64,000 nt of DNA from Saturnia japonica (Eukaryota > Arthropoda > Insecta > Lepidoptera > Saturniidae), in contig CM065332.1 in the NCBI GenBank assembly GCA_033032175.1, forward strand, positions 2,899,501 through 2,963,500, written 5' to 3'. The first letter of the stretch is position 1; every line of letters begins with the position of its first letter. Shown piece by piece: positions 55,006 to 64,000 of this stretch. Under the pieces are notes generated by a model. That model searched no databases, had not been told where the DNA came from, and saw only the letters and a list, made by a program, of their open reading frames with translations. Position numbers and translations under genes: made by a program.

Positions 55006-55759
55006 GTTCCCGACCCCAACGCCTGCCGGAGAAAACGCCGGCCGCGTAATATATTCACTGACCCGCTCGACCAAATCGAAACAGCTAACGCATTCTACGC
55101 CACCGTCTCTCCAAACAGAGCGTGCCACCGCCCACGCCCGCGTAACCACCGTTCTCTCCGCAGAGGACGGGCGGTTAACTTCGCTCCCGCACACCCGTCA
55201 CGTCCACCCTCTCTAGCGGCAACCTAAGCCTAGGTCCGTTCCTCGGTGTAAAGCCCTTGGGTCAGGCAGCCGCCCGCGCGATACAAATTGACACTATACG
55301 TGCAACACTTAGCTACCCACATACAACATTACACACGTATGAACACACACACGTACACACCACACAGGTACTTAGGTTCTGTAAGGGACCTTTTTTTTCT
55401 TTTTTTGCGCTAGTTAGTGTAGAAAAACTATTCCGATTATTAAATACACATACGCATGGTCCACTCCTTCCTCCCAGGCGGAGGGGAACGTGCATATGAG
55501 TATATGTTAGTTAGTTCGAATTCTCGTAGGATTAGGGAATTAGTTAGATCGCGACCTTTTCGCATTCGCGACGACCGCCCGAGCCGAGGTTCGGCCACTC
55601 TGGCACCCTCGTGCGGGTCGTCACAAACTTTCGCGGCTGAGTGCCCTAAGCGCTCGCCCCCAAGTCCGGTGAAGTTGTAAAAGCCGCAGCGGCTCTGTTT
55701 TAGGATAGGGCCCCTAAGGCTAACAGTGTAGTAAGACATGAAAAAACCAAAAAAAAAAA
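55006..55759 (+). mobile_element. Rep-A retroposon, longest copy, with target duplication
   Basis: Flanked by AGACAACCACCGTAT (54991-55005) and AGACAACCACCGCAT (55762-55776), 14 of 15 bases identical, the second directly after the poly(A). The element has a CpG-rich 5' part of about 210 bp (GCCTGCCGGAGAAAACGCCG, ACCGTTCTCTCCGCAGAGGA). Then come CCTAGGTCCGTTCCTCGG, the CACACAGGTACTTAGG segment, CCCGAGCCGAGGTTCGGCCA, TTTCGCGGCTGAGTGCCCTA, GGTGAAGTTGTAAAAGCCGC, AAGGCTAACAGTGTAGTAAG and the tail. No complete protein is recognised; frames on both strands reflect GC content. It could be a LINE 3' region, a very long SINE, or a retroposed host transcript. Family status rests on the eight loci here. 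Confidence 0.87.
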
Positions 55760-56059
55760 AAAGACAACCACCGCATTTTCTCATATCTGCGATTCGTTCA
55801 ATTTTACAAGTTCGGGAATACCATCTATCAGTCTAATTTTTTTTTAATTCTTGTCCCCCTTTGTGTATGTACATTTAGCATCTTTTCTTTTACAGTTTTT
55901 ACTATCCTTTGCTTTTGAGCGTTTTTTTACTATTTCTCCTTTTCCTTTTTTGTTTCTATTTCTTCCAAAATAGAGGCGTTATGACAGGTTCAACGCATGT
56001 GGAATGGCGGTCGCGACCGAGTCGGGTTTATTTAGTCAAATATCCTACCATCACGTTTC

Positions 56060-56118
56060 AAGTCACGGTGAAGCTGTTAAAGCCGTCTGGCTAACAGTAT
56101 AGTCAGTCAGAAAAAAAC
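56060..56118 (+). mobile_element. Rep-A tail fragment
   Basis: AAGTCACGGTGAAGCTGTTA, GCCGTCTGGCTAACAGTATA, GTCAGTCAG and A7. Only the last 60 bp, with an internal deletion. Confidence 0.7.
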
Positions 56119-56823
56119 GTTTGGATAGCTGGATACATTTGGTATATGGTGGTCGCGATTTAGCCGAATTTCCCGTTTAATCTAGTATGGAGTAAATTTT
56201 TATCGTTGGTTATTGTAAAAGCATTTGAATACCAATGTAAATGATTTAAAAATGTTAAAAAATGTATAAATAACTTCCAATTGACCTTTAAATTTTGCTA
56301 ATGTAATCCAAATATATATATGCAAACTCGATTTAGAGGCCTCAATGTCAATGAACTTTTTTTAAAAATAGACGTTTATATGGAAAACAAACGTTAGTAA
56401 GCCAAACCCTAATACCGTTGTATTTATAAACGTTTGAATACATTAAAAGGTCATCCAAATATATTTATTGACAATTAACCTTATAAAATGAGTCACATTA
56501 TATTATTTGAATAAATTCACAGATCTATCAAAAGACAAACAAACGCACTGACCTAGTGAGATATTTCTTTAATAAAAAATCACACAAAAACCTTGACAAA
56601 ATCTACTACAGTGTATATTTTTTCAAGTTTACAAAAAAAAAACGTAACTTTTTCTCGCCGCGGTTTTAATAAAAACAATATGGACGGCGCGTAAGAGACG
56701 CGTTCAAAAAACGTACACAATGTTTGAAATGAATGGGATTTTTTTAATGTACGCGTCTGTATTTAGATATAATGAAACTTTTTTTATTCCACTGTTATGG
56801 TAGATAACAACATTAATACTTTT
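56119..56823. other. AT-rich DNA, no gene recognised
   Basis: Nothing beyond simple AT-rich sequence is supported. Confidence 0.45.
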
Positions 56824-57040
56824 GGCGGGATCTTTAAGTGACATGTTGTTGTTTTAATTTTTAATTCAATAACTTATATTTTTGACCCTATATTATGTAA
56901 AATTGGTGGAATTTTCGTGATGTATTTTGGTTGTTGTGCTTAAGTGAAATTGACTATAAATATAAAGTACAAAACATGGATTTTGAGATGTCACAAAAAC
57001 TTCCTAGTTAGTTCAAGGGAACCACCATCTTGTCAGAAGA
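56824..57040 (+). repeat. Interspersed repeat, GCGGGATCTTGAAGTGACATG family, copy 3
   Basis: GGCGGGATCTTTAAGTGACA, TTTTTGACCCTATATTATG, TGACTATAAATATAAAG and GGGAACCACCATCTTGTCAG. More diverged than copies 1 and 2. Confidence 0.73.
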
Positions 57041-57959
57041 CACAACATTGTGGTGTATATTGGAAAATATTAGGAAGTCTTAAAAACATTGACACTGAAT
57101 ACCCTACTTTGTATTAGAAAATTTTATGAAGGCTTAAATGCATTGACACTGGCAAGTGCATTTTGCGGCGTTAAAACGAGAAGAAAAAGAACAATAATAA
57201 AAAAATGTGCGTGCGTACAAAGTACACATGTCAGAAGTGAAACTTATTGACAAACTAATTTTTAAATATCCATTATATTTATACTAATCTAAAGCTTTAG
57301 ATTTCCGAGACTTAGAGGGAGGGAAAAAAGAAGATATGTTAAGAATTTTTTTTACAAATTTATCACAAAATGTTTATTTATAAATTGAACTCACTGTTTG
57401 CACTCTATCTCCATGGCTACGTATTTCATGCTACATTCGCCCTTTCTCACTTTCTCTCAATCGGTCTCAATCGCTCTCTCCCTCTCTCAAAACGTTTCAC
57501 ATTTTCAAGACGCGTTTCATCCGTAAAAATTTTACCCTCATGCGCCCAAAGAAGTTTGACTTCAATAAAATCTTGTAATCAATGAAAAACCGAGACGACA
57601 GGATTAGCTCAATAATAATAAATATGTTACCTTATGTGGGGTCCTTATGGGGTAGGTAGTGGACATTTTTTTTACGGCCAACTTTCAAAGTTAAGTATGT
57701 ATATTTTTTAAATAATAAAACAAAATACCTCCAAAATTCTTATCATGCTTAGGTACTAACAACTTCATAACGACGTAGTCACGAAAGTTAATTTTAAATG
57801 CGTTAAAATAATTTAACCTTTTTTAATGTATTGAAATAATTTAACCTTGTTTAAATAAACATAATTTTAATCAAATTATATACCCACATCCACGAAAACT
57901 AATAAACTGTGAACAGCATATATTATATACCTACTTAAAAAATCTCTAAAAAAATAATA
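57041..57959. other. AT-rich DNA, no gene recognised
   Basis: Contains a CTCTCTC-rich pyrimidine patch near 57440-57490. A 71-codon frame there is not recognised. Confidence 0.45.
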
Positions 57960-58080
57960 TAAACTAGATTGAGTTTCGTGCAGGCTGCAAAATCAGTGGA
58001 ATATTTTCCGATCCGGTTGTTGCGTTTTGCCATTTATTCTTTCTTATAGTGCTTTCTTAAAGCCTAAATTAAATCAAGTA
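57960..58080 (+). repeat. LINE 3' UTR fragment
   Basis: AGATTGAGTTTCGTGCAGG, GTGGAATATTTTCCGATCCG and TTTCTTAAAGCCTAAATTAA correspond to the 3' region at 31775-31990. It ends just before a separate LINE copy begins. Confidence 0.62.
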
Positions 58081-58167
58081 TTTTTTTATTTGTTTTATTG
58101 AACAATAATATATTGATTTTTCCTATCAGCTTGGAGGTATAAGCTTAGAGAGAGTATTCGTTGTTTC

Positions 58168-58779
58168 GTGATTTGGGTGTCATGTTTTGACTCTTCTTTT
58201 TCTTTTCGACCACATATACTTAATATTGTACCCAGAGCCAAAAAGGTGCTTGGATTTGTTATGCGTACTTCACGACCATTTCGCAATAACGAGAGTGTTA
58301 TCTTGCTCTATAACACCTTAGTTAGAAGTATTCTTGAATATTGTTCTGCCATATGGTCACCTCACTATACCACCTACGTAGAGCTTATAGAATCTGTCCA
58401 AGCTCGTCTTGTTAGATGTCTGAGCATAAGAAATGGTATTCGTAAATCTATCCCTAATTATGTTAATAGACTAAAATATTTTAACATGATAAGCCTAAAA
58501 GAGAGGCGAAATATAGCTGACTTACTCATCCTTTACAAAATTGTAAATGGTTCAATAGATGCGTTCCTTATTAATTACTTGTATTTTAGATCGTATACCC
58601 GTGCGGTGCGCAACCCATATATATTTTACATTCCGACTACAACACTGAATACTGCTTTTAATAGCCCTTTTGTGCGTATGGCAAGGTTATACAACGAGAG
58701 ATCAAGCATGATGAATAACTCAATAGATATCTTTTCTCAGTCAATCGGTTCATACAAGCACTCCTTGTTTAATAATTAA
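58168..58779 (+). pseudogene. LINE polyprotein C-terminal region, 203 codons
   Basis: Reads FDSSFSFRPHILNIVPRAKK, LGFVMRTSRPF, LYNTLVRSILEYCSAIWSPH, IESVQARLVRCLSIRN and ISLKERRNIADLLILYKIVN. This is the conserved block after the reverse-transcriptase palm in Jockey/CR1-like LINEs (LVRSiLEYcs-vWsP, IE-vQ-R, RR--aDl). The ATG is fortuitous: upstream in another frame the expected DLGVMF is encoded (58170s), separated by one extra T, so the gene is 5' truncated and frameshifted. The N-terminal endonuclease and RT catalytic FADD are absent. Confidence 0.85.
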
Positions 58780-58965
58780 AATATAATTTAATATTAATTT
58801 TAATGTGTAATGTTTCATAACATAGTAGTTATCCTTATTATTTATGTGTTTAAATGTCAGGCATGGCCTATTATCTGAGCGATTGCATTGTTTTTATTAT
58901 GTGGAAATGATAACATGTAATTTTTCCTTTTTTGTAATTGCTCTGTTGGCATGCTAAATATATAA

Positions 58966-58990
58966 AATAAATAAATAAATAAATAAATAA
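58966..58990 (+). repeat. AAAT microsatellite (LINE tail)
   Basis: About six AAAT/TAAA units closing the LINE at its 3' end. Confidence 0.85.
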
Positions 58991-59082
58991 CTATGTAAGC
59001 CACATATCTGAAACCGTGGGAAGAGATAGTAGAATGAAAAAAAATATTTAGGATATCAAAACTCAAAGCAATGACCAATGAT

Positions 59083-59191
59083 AGCTCAATTTTAGCGTAT
59101 ATGGAATGGATATCATGCCTATCGACGTGAGTTCGAATCCCTGCAAAAAGTTTGAGCTTTCGGTGAACGATAACATTGTGATAAAATCATA
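59083..59191 (+). mobile_element. SINE-2 head, left part of a split copy
   Basis: GATAGCTCAATTTTAGCGTA (A-box region), CGACGTGAGTTCGAATCCC (B box), GAGCTTTCGGTGAACGATAA and CATTGTGATAAAATCATA. Homology stops at about 59191, the place in the SINE-2 body where the tail at 59799 starts. Confidence 0.78.
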
Positions 59192-59798
59192 ACATTATAA
59201 TACCACTTATTACCATAGGACGCCATTAATGTCTTAAATAATCTGTTGGAAATGTAACTGCATTAGCTCGCATTGTGATATGGCGAGATCGCGGGAAGGC
59301 CTGTGATAGGCTGGCGAATGGTCGGAGTTTTGTTGAACTGATTGCTTGCAGTGCTAGTGTCCTACGATTTGAGGTGGTTACACCCACGTATATACAATTT
59401 CACTCTACACACACACATATACTTCACAATTGGCCGTCCAGGTCACCGGGGTGTGCTCAGAGATACCGCGCGTGCCTGACGAGGTGAGTCTTCCTTTTAT
59501 TTGTAATCAATTACTGCGTATCGCAGCAATAGATTCGAGAGCGATCGTGATTCGCGAAGCTAGGGCGCAGCGTACGTCACGCGAATAGTACGTCGCGAAC
59601 CTTCTCGAACATATTTTCTTGAATCTAATGTTAGTAGTAGTATTGGCAGCATTATTGTTATTAAGTTTTTTGTATCAACACAACTTGTTAGTAATGGGAA
59701 TGACAACCATGAATATAAACTCATAAAAGTTTTATGTTATGTTTTTTTTTTTAATGTAAAATCAGTTGTACTTTGCATTGATAAATTAAATTATTATT
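59192..59798. other. Insertion of unknown class splitting a SINE-2
   Basis: About 600 bp between complementary halves of one SINE-2. Partly CpG-rich (GATTCGAGAGCGATCGTGAT, GCGCAGCGTACGTCACGCG). It contains GACGAGGTGAGTC, which resembles a splice donor, and an open 70-codon frame (59275-59487) without recognised motifs. The borders are AT-rich (TTATAATA left, TTATTATTATA right), so an exact target duplication cannot be fixed. Confidence 0.5.
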
Positions 59799-59995
59799 AT
59801 AGTATTGTGGTAGGATATTTTCTAATGCCCGCTTGGCTACCTACCATCCTCAAGCTGGAAATCTGTCGCCAAACACCTATAGGTATTTTCCGGTAGGCTG
59901 CACTTGTGAGCCAGTTTCTCCAATTTGCCTAGCGTGTCATCATCTAGGGCCACATTGTTACATAAGATGATGTGAAATTGTGGCCATAAAGGTTA
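59799..59995 (+). mobile_element. SINE-2 body and end, right part of a split copy
   Basis: AGTATTGTGGTAGG, CTAATGCCCGCTTGGCTACC, ATCCTCAAGCTGGAAATCTG, CGCCAAACACCTATAGGTAT, TAGCGTGTCATCATC and GTGAAATTGTGGCCATAAAG. It resumes where the head at 59083-59191 stops. Confidence 0.8.
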
Positions 59996-60007
59996 CATCT
60001 ATATTAG

Positions 60008-60036
60008 TTTTTTTTTTTTTGGGGGGGGGGGGGGGG
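60008..60036. repeat. T13-G16 homopolymer junction
   Basis: Thirteen T followed by sixteen G, then AGG. Such a G run is very unusual in AT-rich DNA and may include a sequencing-length error. Confidence 0.9.
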
Positions 60037-61228
60037 AGGCAACATAATATTTAAAAAGCACAATTAAAATAGCTGATAGTGATCTAGTGTTTTTAAATTT
60101 TTATTGACCGATCGTAAAAAAATTAAAATTGGTGTATTCTAACTTTTTATTTTTATTACAATATTAAAAGAATATATTACGCGGAAACGGACTGTATAAT
60201 TTTAAAAGAATTAGTTTTATAGTTATAATATATTAATAATGCAATACGATAAACTAAAATGGCCCCATATTTATTTATTAGATACTAGAATTTTGTAGTA
60301 TATTAACAAAATAATTTACATGCCTTTTGCGTATCTGCTACAAATGTATTAATAGTTTTTTTTTTCCAGTAGCATTAACGTTTTATAGGGTTCCGTACCC
60401 CAAAAGGAGAAAATCAACCTTTCTAAGATCACTTCGTTGTCCGACTGTCTATCTGTCTGTCGACACTATTTTTCTCAGAAGTGTGTGGAGGTATCAAGTT
60501 GAAATTAATATCAAATAGTCAGGTATGCGCACTCGCTTGGAGCTGTGAAAAAATCAAACTTCTAAGTCAACGTAATCAAAAGATACGATTGTTTATGCCG
60601 CATATTTTAACACGTGCAAAGGGAATAAAAACCTATAGCGTACTTCCAGTTGACCTAGAATCATGAAATTTGGCAAGAAGCAGCGTACAGACAAGTAAAG
60701 GAAAAGCTCCGAAACCCGTAAATTTGTAGCATTATAAACAAAAATTACTATTATAAACTTATTTGCAGTTGGTAAACTGACCGCGGCTTGAATCGATTTA
60801 TAGATACAACAGTTTTCCAATGGCAAAGTTAATTTTGTCCCTCAATATAGTTTATCTTTTCGTTAGAATTGTTCGGTGCTTTCTTCAGTAATGTTAGCTA
60901 ATTATTTTGGTGAATGTGGTTGCACAATTATGGAACCCTCGGTGCGCGATTATGACTTGGGCTGGGCCTTTTTTTATCAAACCCACTTCTAGTTTTATCT
61001 ATAATAGTGTTTTAACAGACTTCTAAATAAGGTGCAGGATCCTCAATTGGAATGTATATAGGTATTTTTTTTTTTATTGACTATCAGGCATAACTTCTTT
61101 ATTTGTGAACCGATTTAGATGGTTCTTTTGGGGTTACCTAAAGACTGGTACCATTTTAATTTTATTGGCATCAGACCTTTCACTTCTAAGATACAACTAG
61201 GGAACTAGCGAATTTGTGTTTTATTTTT
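60037..61228. other. AT-rich DNA with a GGTTCCGTACCC repeat fragment
   Basis: 60386-60460 (TAGGGTTCCGTACCCCAAAA, TCCGACTGTCTATCTGTCTG) belongs to a repeat phrase very common in insect genomes, and the following 250 bp probably continues it. The frames at 60327-60666 are shadows. Near 61060-61210 another repeat-like tail phrase occurs (GAACCGATTTAGATGGTTC). Confidence 0.5.
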
Positions 61229-61464
61229 ATCCGTCTGCGAAAATGGAAGGTTGTGTTTTTCGAGCGTATGTATGTATGTCTGTTTCTTTGGCTCGCTTTG
61301 TAGCCTAAACGGCTTGATGGATTTTAGTGTAAGAGGTGTTGTTAGATTCGTCTTAATTACATGAGTCACATAAGTTAAATAATATTTAAGTATGACGTCT
61401 GGGAATCAAATAAAAAGCAAAAATAATATTTTTTAATCTAGAGTTTTTGTTGCTGTCGGGTTTT
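61229..61464 (+). mobile_element. MITE-like element, ACCCGACTGC family, copy 5
   Basis: Starts ATCCGTCTGCGAAAATGGAA and ends TTTTGTTGCTGTCGGGTTTT, mirrored ends of the family (ACCCGACTGC with its inverse). The core TGTAGCCTAAACGGCTTGAT and GACGTCTGGGAATCAAATAA is shared with the four other copies. About 236 bp. Confidence 0.8.
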
Positions 61465-62645
61465 CTGTTTCCTTTGTAATAACGTAGCTTGTTGTTAGAA
61501 ATAATCTTGTTTACACCGTTTCTCCTTTTTTATAAATAAGTTACTGAACCAGACTGTTTGATTGAATAATATATACCTGCTTATCCCGGAACGCGATTCA
61601 TCTAAGCTTGATACTATGGCCGGAGTTAAAACTTGTGTATTGAGGAAGGTTTAGGTGTATAATTCATTAGGGTTTTGTGTAAATTGGCTGAAATATGTCG
61701 ATGATTGTTGAACATATCGGAAAGAATCATGCCGGCTGTGAGTTTTAACGTGCGCCGCGTAAACCAATAGAGTTACTTAAATCACTTTGCTACCCGTGCG
61801 AATCAGGGGCGGGTTGCTATTATATAAAAATAAAAATTAAACGGCGTTCATTGGTAAGCTCATCACGTGAGAACGGCTGAACCGATTTAGCTAATGTTTA
61901 TTTTAAATAGTTGTAATAGTCCAAATTAAGTTTTTATGGAGAGCAAAATCTGGAAAAGCTTCCCGAAAATATTAAAATTCGGCAAAATTAAACATTCTTT
62001 TTTCTATGAGATTTTTGTATGATAACATCAAGACAATACCTCACGGTTCAAATGATGAATATGTTTTATTTTCATTATAGTTTGTTCGTTATTATTATAT
62101 AAAAGTTTTCAGTGGGAAAAAGGGATAGATGGAGCTTAAGTCGAGTTATGCACTATGGGAAAGAGCAGAATAACGTTTGCGGAGGTAGTTAGTCATAGAG
62201 AATTTCTAATTTCCCATATACCTACATCTGAAAATTATAGCATCTGATCCCAAACATTATGTGTTTTAAAAATAAAAATATCCAGATTGTCGGACTATAT
62301 TATGTTAGATCGTCGACGCTCCGAGTTTAGGCAAACCTGAGTTATGGTGTGTCGTTTTTTATTGTTACCGCTTATATTCACACAACATAATCTCTACTTT
62401 ATAAATAGACGCGTTATACTCTCAGTAAATGCAATTTGAAAACGTTACAAATTTAGTTATCAGCATGTTGAAACAAAAGAGATAGAAAATCACAGCGTAA
62501 GGCGGAAACCCTGTTGTCAAAAAAGGATAAAAGTTTATTCTCGCTCACGCCGCTATCAAGTCGATAGTCAATGGCCCACCATTCACGATGGCATGTAAAG
62601 AGCGTCAAAGCCCCTTTATACTTATAAAAAATCATTGGCCTAAGC
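61465..62645. other. AT-rich DNA, no gene recognised
   Basis: Contains a GAACGGCTGAACCGATTTAG repeat-like phrase near 61870. Nothing coding is supported. Confidence 0.45.
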
Positions 62646-62725
62646 AACGATAGCTCAGTGGTAGCTTGTACGGACATCGTGTCGACCGACGTGAGTTCGA
62701 ATCTCTGCAATGAGCCCGAACTTGA
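62646..62725 (+). mobile_element. SINE-2 head fragment
   Basis: CGATAGCTCAGTGGTAGCTT (A box) and CCGACGTGAGTTCGAATCTC (B box) followed by TGCAATGAGCCCGAAC. The best preserved tRNA-like head of the family, but the body is missing. Confidence 0.8.
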
Positions 62726-63154
62726 GCCATAACATTTACTTATACATTAGTATCATTATTACAGATTGCAAATAATTCCAGAAATATATATTATACATAG
62801 ATATATAATTAATATTCATAAAGCAACGAGAAATAAATCAGAATACTTGGTTTTAATATTATATTCATTAAATTAATTGCATTTAAACTAGTAATTTGAA
62901 TAATAAATGGATAACAGAAACCGGTCTTTGTAATTATAATTATGTATAAATTTATTTTCGTAACGATATTTAGGGTTGCTAGTTAACGGATTCAAATTAA
63001 CCGGACGTAGATAATGAAAATGAAGGACAGGGATTGAACACACAGTATAAAGCAAAATTTATCCTGAAATATGAAAGGCATAAATTTCGTTGGTAAAATT
63101 TACCTACATTATTCCATAAATTATTATTATTCAGTATTATTTACTATTAAAAGT
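62726..63154. other. AT-rich DNA, no gene recognised
   Basis: No supported element. Confidence 0.45.
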
Positions 63155-63255
63155 TATTTTACAGTACACCGAACATTTGGCAACTAAATTCTATAACGTT
63201 TATCTGTCACACTTGACATTGGCAAATTGCATAAATAGGCAGAAAATCTAATTTG
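63155..63255 (+). repeat. Interspersed repeat, TTGACATTGGCAAA family, copy 3
   Basis: ACATTTGGCAACTAAATTCT, CACACTTGACATTGGCAAAT and AATAGGCAGAAAATC; matches 34985-35090 reversed and 17480-17580. Confidence 0.65.
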
Positions 63256-63342
63256 AAAAAAATAATAAGACTACAGTGACCATAATAATCGGGTGGACTA
63301 CGTTCCTATTTGCTATTTCACACGACAAATTTTTTTTTTAAA

Positions 63343-63688
63343 CAGGTACATAGGTTTTGTAAGGACCCTTTTTTGGATTCAGCTTTAGAGAGTAATTGAC
63401 AGATTACTAAATACAATTGTCATATTTTTTCCTCTTACACGAGAGAAGAGTCTTGTATGTATTGTGTATAGTTAGTTAGATCGAATTACGGATAGGGAAT
63501 TAGACTGACCACGATATTGCCAGATGCAACAGCTGAAGCCGAGGTTCGGTCACTTTGGCACCCTTAAGCATGTTGCCACACTATAGTGTCTTAAACGCTC
63601 GACACTAAGCCTAAAGAAGCTGTAAAGGCTGTCTAAAGCTTCAGGGTCCTTATGACTAACAGTATAGAGAAATCGAAAGAAAAAAAAT
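63343..63688 (+). mobile_element. Rep-A retroposon, 5'-truncated
   Basis: Begins in CAGGTACATAGGTTTTGTAA, then GATAGGGAATTAGACTGACC, GCCGAGGTTCGGTCACTTTG, AAGCTGTAAAGGCTGTC, ATGACTAACAGTATAG and A8. The family order is preserved with about 20% visible divergence in the tail. Confidence 0.8.
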
Positions 63689-64000
63689 GTTTACTTTTTA
63701 ACTACTATTCTTTTAGGATATATACAATACAAAAAAATCAAATTATTACTTATGATGTTATTGAATTTATTTTTACTTGCATATATAAGTAAGTTGAGTA
63801 TAAATGCATATAAACGCGTTTAGTATAAGATGCGCAAATATGCGGAGGGGTAACTATAACTCACTTTCTGTTAATACTCGATTTTGTTCCCCATTTAATG
63901 AACGTATCGCGGGCTATATATTAATCGATTCCTTGTAAGTTCTCAAAAAAGTGGCCTCCAATGGTCCGTAATATTACTACAATGAATCTTTCACATATCC
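63689..64000. other. AT-rich DNA at window end, no gene recognised
   Basis: Nothing supported in the last 310 bp. Confidence 0.45.

Larger units (their letters stand above)
58090..58990 (+). mobile_element. 5'-truncated Jockey/CR1-like LINE
   Basis: Contains the C-terminal part of a LINE polyprotein, a 3' UTR of about 190 bp and a terminal AAAT/TAAA repeat (about 58966-58990). The 5' end is lost, as usual for target-primed insertion. The preceding sequence is the 3' UTR of a different LINE. Confidence 0.8.

Noticed and set aside
54943..55784. 94-, 72-, 80- and 114-codon frames on both strands
   Set aside because: All overlap the CpG-rich Rep-A retroposon and are open because of its GC content. 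Opposing frames have no recognised domains.
62646..62725. Candidate functional tRNA gene
   Set aside because: A and B boxes are good but the acceptor and anticodon stems do not close, and the sequence matches the SINE-2 head elsewhere.
1..64000. CRISPR arrays, bacterial operons, ribosome binding sites
   Set aside because: Nothing of this kind is visible. The sequence is eukaryotic in character and the repeats are dispersed elements rather than regularly spaced arrays.

Overview
The window looks like repeat-rich, gene-poor nuclear DNA of an insect, most likely a moth or butterfly (Lepidoptera). This is inferred from the mix of elements: several tRNA-derived SINEs, RTE-type LINE ends with GATGAT tails, non-autonomous Helitrons, many short inverted-repeat elements, and Tc1/mariner-superfamily transposons. 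I found no convincing host protein-coding gene on either strand. Most open reading frames are chance frames through repeats or AT-rich DNA.

The best-supported features are: (1) a complete Tc1/mariner-superfamily transposon at 1442-2721, with a 358-codon transposase frame, perfect 31-bp terminal inverted repeats and TA target duplication; (2) a decayed relative at 36429-37720 and a truncated third relative at 18978-19310; (3) an elongator tRNA-Met(CAT) gene at 47451-47523 with a full cloverleaf; (4) three non-autonomous Helitrons (20341-20687, 24395-24784, 47001-47368), each with a TC start, a CTRR end and A/T flanks; (5) a CpG-rich, poly(A)-tailed retroposon family at eight loci, with target-site duplications visible at two copies (53555-54170 and 55006-55759).

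Region by region: 0-7 kb has the intact transposon, a TAA-flanked MITE, a reversed poly(A) retroposon and a full SINE-2. 7-20 kb is mostly AT-rich DNA with LINE tails, a tandem triplication of the poly(A) retroposon tail (13.5 kb) and the truncated transposase. 20-36 kb carries two Helitrons, opposed LINE fragments, three SINE families, a LINE reverse-transcriptase remnant (31.5 kb) and a BEL/Pao remnant (32.4 kb). 36-45 kb has the dead transposon copy, MITEs and an RTE LINE 3' end. 45-54 kb has the third Helitron directly upstream of tRNA-Met, a MITE with palindromic ends (51 kb) and SINEs. 53-64 kb has three poly(A) retroposons, a LINE with a 203-codon frame (58.2 kb), and a SINE apparently split by an insertion of about 600 bp (59.2-59.8 kb).

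The elements form parasitic dependencies rather than a pathway. SINEs and the poly(A) retroposon would need LINE reverse transcriptase. MITEs would need transposases, and the short Helitrons a Rep/helicase, and no full source for either the MITEs or the Helitrons is present here. Family names such as SINE-2 or Rep-A are my working labels, based on copies compared by eye within this window. Boundaries are approximate unless a duplication or terminal motif is quoted.
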